Below are positions 59,621 through 64,000 of a stretch of 64,000 nt of DNA, in pieces. This stretch comes from Verrucomicrobiaceae bacterium (GTDB lineage: Bacteria > Verrucomicrobiota > Verrucomicrobiia > Verrucomicrobiales > Verrucomicrobiaceae), in assembly GCA_027486585.1 (NCBI GenBank), contig JAIXOU010000118.1, forward strand, positions 1-64,000, read 5' to 3'. The notes below the pieces were generated by a model, which worked only from the letters and a program-made list of their open reading frames with translations, ran no database searches and was not told the origin of the DNA. A program made the position numbers and the translations under genes. Numbering within the stretch: the stretch's first letter is position 1; each line of letters opens with the position of its first letter.

Positions 59621-59650
59621 GCGTTGCTCGCGGGCGATGCGACGCAATCT
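59621..59650. terminator. possible bidirectional terminator
   Basis: GCGTTGC (59621-59627) pairs with GCGACGC (59639-59645) through one G-U pair, followed by AATCTTTT. It lies between convergent genes. The T run is weak. Confidence 0.35.
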
Positions 59651-59651
59651 T

Positions 59652-61892
59652 TTACTTCATGGTGACCCAGGCAGCGTTTGGGGTGAAGTATTCGATATAA
59701 CCAATCATCATTTCGTCAGATGTTTGTGGGCCCCAGCGGACTGATTTTGTAGGGTCTGGGTTGGCTGGATTATTGGTGCTATTGTCATAAATGGCAGTAA
59801 TTTTCATTTGGCTGCCTTGGGGAATGAGGCGGGTTTTGGCATAGTCATAGCGCAGCTGCCAATTGAAGTCATAGTGGGGTAAGTCGAGTAGGACCTCGGA
59901 TTTGCCTCCAGGTGGTGTGACTTCAAATTTGAAGGCTTTGCCTCGAACATGCATATGGGCCATATAGGCCATGACCTGCATGTCGATGGGCACGTTTTGA
60001 GTTTTCACTTCAAGGTGGTTGGCTTCTCCAGCAGGAATCTTGAGGCGTGGATTGGAAACGGCTGCGGTGTGGACGATGTAGCGGGGCGTTTCTTTGGCAA
60101 AGATGAGGCCCATTTTCAGCTGATCCTGAGTGGCTTTGCCATTGGGTGTGTAGTGGATCTGAAAGCTGACCGTAGCTCCTGCGGGTAGCTTTTTTGCAAA
60201 GCTTTCTGGCCACCGGTGATGAGCATTTCCTGGCACATAGGCAGCCCAGTAACCTTGGCTGCCTTCATCTCGATCTCTGGTTTTGCTGCCTTTGGCATGA
60301 ACTTGCACGATGACGTGATGGACAACACTTTTATCGGTGGGCTGAATCTCGTAACCCTGCACCCAGCGGTCTTCGGTAAAGCTGGTTTGGGCCGTGATGA
60401 ATTGATAGGGCATGGTTCCTTCTGCCTTGATGCCAACAGGATTGGGTAGTTGGATGATGGCGTCGGGCGTGCCGAGTGCCCAATCGTCAGGATAGGAGAT
60501 AGGTTTGGGGGCCAAGCTGGCATCGCCTCTAGGGCGGTCGCTATTGAGCCAGGTGAGGAGAGTGCTTTTATCTTCTGGAGTGAGCGATATATCATTGATC
60601 CATGGACTATGATTCTCGTTAGGTTGATTGGCTGCAAACCACGGAGGCATAGCTCCACGTTCCACTTGCTTGCGGATCATGGAGGCGTTTTCGATGACAT
60701 CTTCGTAGCTTGTGAGGCTGAATGGGCCGACGCCTTTGTCGTGATGACATTCTACGCAGTGCGTTTGTAGGATGCGTGAAATGTGCTGGTGGTAAGTGAT
60801 GTCGGTTTTGACCGCTACGGTTTGTTTTGGAATGTCCAATGCACAACCTGGTGCCGTGGTTGCGGCAATGTCTGGTAGGCGACTGTTTTTCAGTGCGGTC
60901 AGGGCATCGCGAAGATACGTTTTGGTGGCTTTTTCTTTGCTGTAGCCAAGGCCGTATTGATCATTGATGGCACCGCGATAAAGCAGTGTGCGGGCTGTAT
61001 CGATGAGGAAAACTTCTGTCGTGGTCGTGGCGGCTAGTGCGGCGGTGATATGGCCATCCTGATCATGAACAACGGGTGATTTCAGCGAATGCGTGGAGAT
61101 GAATTTCTGGATGTCTTCTTTGGACTCGGTTTTGATCGGGCTGATCAAGATAAAGCGGATGTTACTATCGGCGGCTTCTTTTTCTAAACGTGCCAATTCA
61201 GGGCCCAGTTTTCCACTTATTGGACAGGTGGCTCCGAAGTAGGCGAGAACCACACCTTGGCTGCCTTTGAGTCTAGAGCTGAGTGTTTCAGAAGCTCCAG
61301 CGAGGTCGCACAAGGGGAGATCTGCGACCAGTTTACTGACACCGACCGTGGTACCTTTGAGGATCATTGGTGCCTCTGTCGTTTCTGCGACTTCAACAGG
61401 TGTAGCCGGCATCGCTGGGGAGGAACTGGCTGGAAGCCGAGGCAGGTTTTCACCGCGCTCACGCATTTCAGCAACGACTGCACTGGCTTCTTCAAAGGTG
61501 ACCTGGCCATCGCTATCTCGGTCTAGCCTAGAGAACCATTGTTTTTTTGGCACTTCACCGCTGTCTAGTTTGCCGTCCTTATTTTTGTCCAGCTGATTAA
61601 ACAGGCTGCGTTCAGAGCCGGATTCAGCTGATGTTGATGTAGCCGGAGTCTTTTTGGAGGAAAACTTGCTTTTGAGGGCTTTAGCCGCCTCGATCATGGT
61701 TAGGCTGCCATTGCCATCGAGATCTAATTTTTTCAGTATCGGTGCAGCGGACAATTCATCGCCAGAGATTTGGCCGTCTTTGTTGCTGTCAAAGTTGTCA
61801 AAGCGCTCCCGCAGATCGGCCACTTGACCGTAGGCAATGTAGGCCGTGGTCGCTACGGCAACAAAGGTAAATAGAAGAACCGTTTTTTTCAT
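59652..61892 (-). CDS. EF-hand, redoxin, cytochrome c and copper-monooxygenase-like fusion protein
   Basis: A 746-residue exported protein (signal peptide about 1-22). Four EF-hand loops lie at 35-46, 58-69, 102-113 and 124-135. A redoxin/AhpC-TSA domain covers about 187-340, with a single peroxidatic-type Cys223 (FGATCPISG). A cytochrome c-like site is CVECH at 379-383. The C-terminal part has the copper-ligand patterns of ascorbate-dependent type II monooxygenases: HH at 525-526, His580 and HMH at 646-648. It may couple calcium-dependent folding to redox chemistry outside the cell; the substrate is unknown. The ATG at 61892 was chosen for the MKK signal peptide; 61913 is open. Confidence 0.88.
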   Translation of the reverse strand: MKKTVLLFTFVAVATTAYIAYGQVADLRERFDNFDSNKDGQISGDELSAAPILKKLDLDGNGSLTMIEAAKALKSKFSSKKTPATSTSAESGSERSLFNQLDKNKDGKLDSGEVPKKQWFSRLDRDSDGQVTFEEASAVVAEMRERGENLPRLPASSSPAMPATPVEVAETTEAPMILKGTTVGVSKLVADLPLCDLAGASETLSSRLKGSQGVVLAYFGATCPISGKLGPELARLEKEAADSNIRFILISPIKTESKEDIQKFISTHSLKSPVVHDQDGHITAALAATTTTEVFLIDTARTLLYRGAINDQYGLGYSKEKATKTYLRDALTALKNSRLPDIAATTAPGCALDIPKQTVAVKTDITYHQHISRILQTHCVECHHDKGVGPFSLTSYEDVIENASMIRKQVERGAMPPWFAANQPNENHSPWINDISLTPEDKSTLLTWLNSDRPRGDASLAPKPISYPDDWALGTPDAIIQLPNPVGIKAEGTMPYQFITAQTSFTEDRWVQGYEIQPTDKSVVHHVIVQVHAKGSKTRDRDEGSQGYWAAYVPGNAHHRWPESFAKKLPAGATVSFQIHYTPNGKATQDQLKMGLIFAKETPRYIVHTAAVSNPRLKIPAGEANHLEVKTQNVPIDMQVMAYMAHMHVRGKAFKFEVTPPGGKSEVLLDLPHYDFNWQLRYDYAKTRLIPQGSQMKITAIYDNSTNNPANPDPTKSVRWGPQTSDEMMIGYIEYFTPNAAWVTMK

Positions 61893-61928
61893 AAGATCGA
61901 CCATCGGTGACATGTCGATGCTGGTTGT

Positions 61929-62240
61929 ATGACAATAAGAAACTTTTTCCTCAAGTTTTCTTGTTTAGCGATGAATCATGGTTCGGCTATGGTTACCACT
62001 CTGCCAAAGTACAGCTATCGAAATGGAGGTTCGACGCTTTTGGTGTTGCCTTTGTCGCTGCTCTGGTGGCATAGCGCTGGCAGCTATTTTTTGGTGAACT
62101 TGCTGGCGGTGAATGGCCTTTTTGAGATGCATGAAGAGATCAGTGAACCCACAGAAATGACGCAGGTCAATGAGTCGAAATACAGTAGCGAAACTGATTC
62201 TAGAGAGAAAGTAACAGAGGACTATGATGGCTCTGGCTAG
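61929..62240 (+). CDS. small hypothetical protein (doubtful)
   Basis: A 103-residue frame. The middle (STLLVLPLSLLWWHSAGSYFLVNLLAV) is a hydrophobic hairpin, and the end is acidic (EEISEPTEMTQVNESKYSS). I do not recognise it. It overlaps the next frame by 17 bases. An inner ATG (61974) is equally possible. Support is only its length and a membrane-like segment. Confidence 0.4.
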   Translation: MTIRNFFLKFSCLAMNHGSAMVTTLPKYSYRNGGSTLLVLPLSLLWWHSAGSYFLVNLLAVNGLFEMHEEISEPTEMTQVNESKYSSETDSREKVTEDYDGSG

Positions 62241-62523
62241 GTTGAAACCAAGAATGCTGACAAATTATGCGGAATATGGGCGTCTAGCAGCATTGCAAGC
62301 CACGAAGGCTGCCTTTGAAGTTGCAAGGATAGCCATGCATCAGCCTGCTCCTGGATATGAGTCGGCTGAGAACTCAGAAGATAAACCCACGCCTAACAGC
62401 ACTGTTACTGTCGTTCAGATCGAGGGTTTCCTGTGGATCATGTTCGACCTGAAATCTCTCGTGGCCTATTTCCTCATGACCACTGCTGCCTACCGCGCCG
62501 CTTTCCGCAGCCTATCAAGTTAG
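62224..62523 (+). CDS. small hypothetical protein (doubtful)
   Basis: A 99-residue frame with two ATG codons at the start (62224, 62227) inside the end of the previous frame. An amphipathic N half (MLTNYAEYGRLAALQATKAA) and a hydrophobic C part (LWIMFDLKSLVAYFLMTTAA) suggest a small membrane-associated protein. No family is recognised. Confidence 0.42.
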   Translation: MMALARLKPRMLTNYAEYGRLAALQATKAAFEVARIAMHQPAPGYESAENSEDKPTPNSTVTVVQIEGFLWIMFDLKSLVAYFLMTTAAYRAAFRSLSS

Positions 62524-62621
62524 GATGCGTCAGCTTTGCACGGTGCACGGGTTTGAAGGCTTTTAGCGCTCCACTGACTGATTCATTTACAAAGTTAGGT
62601 CTGGCGGCTAACGCTGACACT

Positions 62622-64000
62622 ATGGCAATTCAGGATGAATCACTCAGTGGCCGGTTGCGGCAGGAAACTTTACTGGCGCGGGGGCGGGTCTATCGATTCG
62701 GTAAGCCAACACCATTGGAGCTTTTGCCGATAGCAGGGCCTGGGCCGGAGATTTGGGTGAAAAGGGAGGATGTGTCTCCGATCAAGGCCTACAAATGGCG
62801 TGGGGCCTGCAATCGCATGGCGGTGCTGACGCCGGCTGAGTCTGCTCGCGGAGTCGTGACGGCCTCTGCCGGAAATCATGCGCAGGGCGTGGCGGTGGCA
62901 GCAAAGACGCTGGGCATCCGCGCAAGAATCTACATGCCACGCTCCACGCCGAGAGTGAAGCAAACGGCGGTAATGACCCACGGTGGTGAGTTTGTGGAAA
63001 TCAGGCTGGCTGGAGATAGCTACGATGAGGCTGTCGCTGCGGCTAAACTAGATCAGGCGGCGAGCGGTGCGGTGTATGTGCATGCTTATGATGATCTTAA
63101 GGTGATGGCAGGGCAGGGAACTTTGGCTGATGAGGTCGTGCTCTCAGGGCAGGGGCCTTTTGATGCGGTGTATCTGCAAATAGGCGGTGGTGGCATGGCT
63201 GCGGGTGTTTCCCATTGGCTGAAGACGTATTGGCCAGAGATCGTGTGCATTGGCGTCGAGGGCGTGGGTCAGGCCTCCATGAAGGCGGCACTCTCTGCGG
63301 GTCAGCCTGTGACCTTGGAAAATGTGGATCTCTTTTGCGATGGCACGGCGGTGAAGCGGGCCGGTGATCTGCCGTTTGCAGTCTGTCAGGAGACACTGGA
63401 TCGCATCGAGACGGTGACCAATGCGGAGGTCAGTCACGCTATCCGCACCCTCTGGGAAGGGCTCCGCTGCATTTCCGAGCCTTCAGGAGCCATGGGGCTG
63501 GCGGCAGTGCTGAAGCATCGTGCACAGTTGATTGGTAAGCGTGTCCTCGTGGTGTTGTGCGGAGCTAACATCGACTTCCTTCAGCTAGGTCTCATCGCCC
63601 AATCAGAGGGCGCTAGCAGTCTGAAGAGTCGCACGATTCGCGTGCAAATTTCCGAGCGAGAGGGCAGTATGCTAGGCCTATTGGATGCCTGCTTCGCGGG
63701 TCTAAATATTGCCGATTTTCAGTATGGGAAAACGCATGGTGATCAGGCTTGGCCAGTTTTCACGATCAGTGCCGATGAACCAAGTCTTCTAGAAGCGTTG
63801 CCCACTAAACTTGATGCCCATGGCTACCGCTGGGAAGATCTCACGGGTGCAATTGATGTCGCTTTCCGCGCCATTCCGCAGCGTGGAGATTTGTTGTCGC
63901 AACCGCTGTTTTTACGACTGGATTTTTACGAGCGCCCAGGGGCTCTTCATGTCTTTCTAGATCAGCGACTGCGCGGCTGTGCCAGCATGTGTTATTTTAA
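62622..64000 (+). CDS. ilvA: threonine dehydratase (partial, runs off the right edge)
   Basis: The frame is open from ATG 62622 to the right edge (459 codons). PLP Lys58 lies in IKAYKWRGA, then TASAGNHAQGVA, the phosphate loop GGGGMAAGV and SEPSGAMGLAA: this is threonine deaminase, first step of isoleucine synthesis. The C-terminal regulatory part starts about residue 335 with an ACT-like domain (RTIRVQISEREGSMLGLLD) and a second one begins near 425 (LFLRLDFYERPGALHVFL), so it is the long biosynthetic IlvA type. The stop is outside the window. Confidence 0.93.
   Translation, partial: MAIQDESLSGRLRQETLLARGRVYRFGKPTPLELLPIAGPGPEIWVKREDVSPIKAYKWRGACNRMAVLTPAESARGVVTASAGNHAQGVAVAAKTLGIRARIYMPRSTPRVKQTAVMTHGGEFVEIRLAGDSYDEAVAAAKLDQAASGAVYVHAYDDLKVMAGQGTLADEVVLSGQGPFDAVYLQIGGGGMAAGVSHWLKTYWPEIVCIGVEGVGQASMKAALSAGQPVTLENVDLFCDGTAVKRAGDLPFAVCQETLDRIETVTNAEVSHAIRTLWEGLRCISEPSGAMGLAAVLKHRAQLIGKRVLVVLCGANIDFLQLGLIAQSEGASSLKSRTIRVQISEREGSMLGLLDACFAGLNIADFQYGKTHGDQAWPVFTISADEPSLLEALPTKLDAHGYRWEDLTGAIDVAFRAIPQRGDLLSQPLFLRLDFYERPGALHVFLDQRLRGCASMCYF

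Overview
The window reads as chromosomal DNA of a heterotrophic member of the Verrucomicrobiota, close in character to Prosthecobacter/Verrucomicrobium. That assignment is inference from gene content: a PSCyt1-DUF1549-DUF1553 protein, a giant autotransporter-associated beta-strand repeat (PATR) protein that ends in a PEP-CTERM sorting signal, a CAAX-protease-like protein of the type seen with exosortases, an EF-hand/redoxin/cytochrome c/copper-monooxygenase-like fusion, and a Bacteroidota/PVC-type long PurF homologue. I saw no rRNA, tRNA, CRISPR array, insertion sequence or prophage. Both ends cut through genes.

Layout. 1-2914 (+): the tail of a repeat-bearing winged-helix protein, a polytopic membrane protein, a squalene/phytoene synthase and aat. 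2926-6824: hrpB (-) and a divergent MFS transporter (+). 7011-10692 (+): a small secreted cytochrome c, a long PurF-like enzyme and rsgA. 10689-15796 (-): argJ and argC, then a GTGA-coupled pair (NHL-repeat protein and CAAX-like protease), then two small envelope coiled-coil proteins. 15926-24418 (+): two alpha/beta hydrolases, a pirin, a DoxX-like protein, an Old Yellow Enzyme and the DUF1549/DUF1553 protein. 24449-25524 (-): khpA, rpsP and a Lys/Ala-rich basic protein. 25689-29612 (+): pepP, then the overlapping run metF-ROK kinase-lolD. 29677-32109 (-): a zinc-ribbon Ser/Thr kinase. 32245-35045: rluD (+) meeting menC-menA (-).

35385-46700 (+) is one 3771-residue gene, about a sixth of the window, with a recognisable promoter, a leader hairpin and a strong terminator. 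It is followed by a long Ala/Lys/Glu coiled-coil protein, a small unknown protein and an exported amidase. 50070-52796 (-) is a SWIM/SNF2 ATPase whose upstream region carries an operator-like cluster of GACA-N4-TGTC sites. After it come an exported L,D-transpeptidase and an exported N-formylglutamate amidohydrolase-like protein, a second CPBP protease, an obg-permease-ATPase run with a ModBC-like transporter that lacks its binding protein, a class IV aminotransferase, the EF-hand/redoxin/cytochrome/copper protein, two doubtful small reading frames and the start of a threonine dehydratase.

How it fits together. Core metabolism (arginine, menaquinone, methyl-folate, purine/amidotransferase, threonine) and translation genes are interleaved with a strong envelope theme: exported hydrolases, a peptidoglycan cross-linker, lipoproteins, two CPBP proteases and a giant surface protein. 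The best candidates for new biology are the giant protein and its neighbours, its regulatory leader, the operator cluster at 52841-52936, the four-module redox/copper protein, and the perfect 12-bp coding repeat at the left edge.
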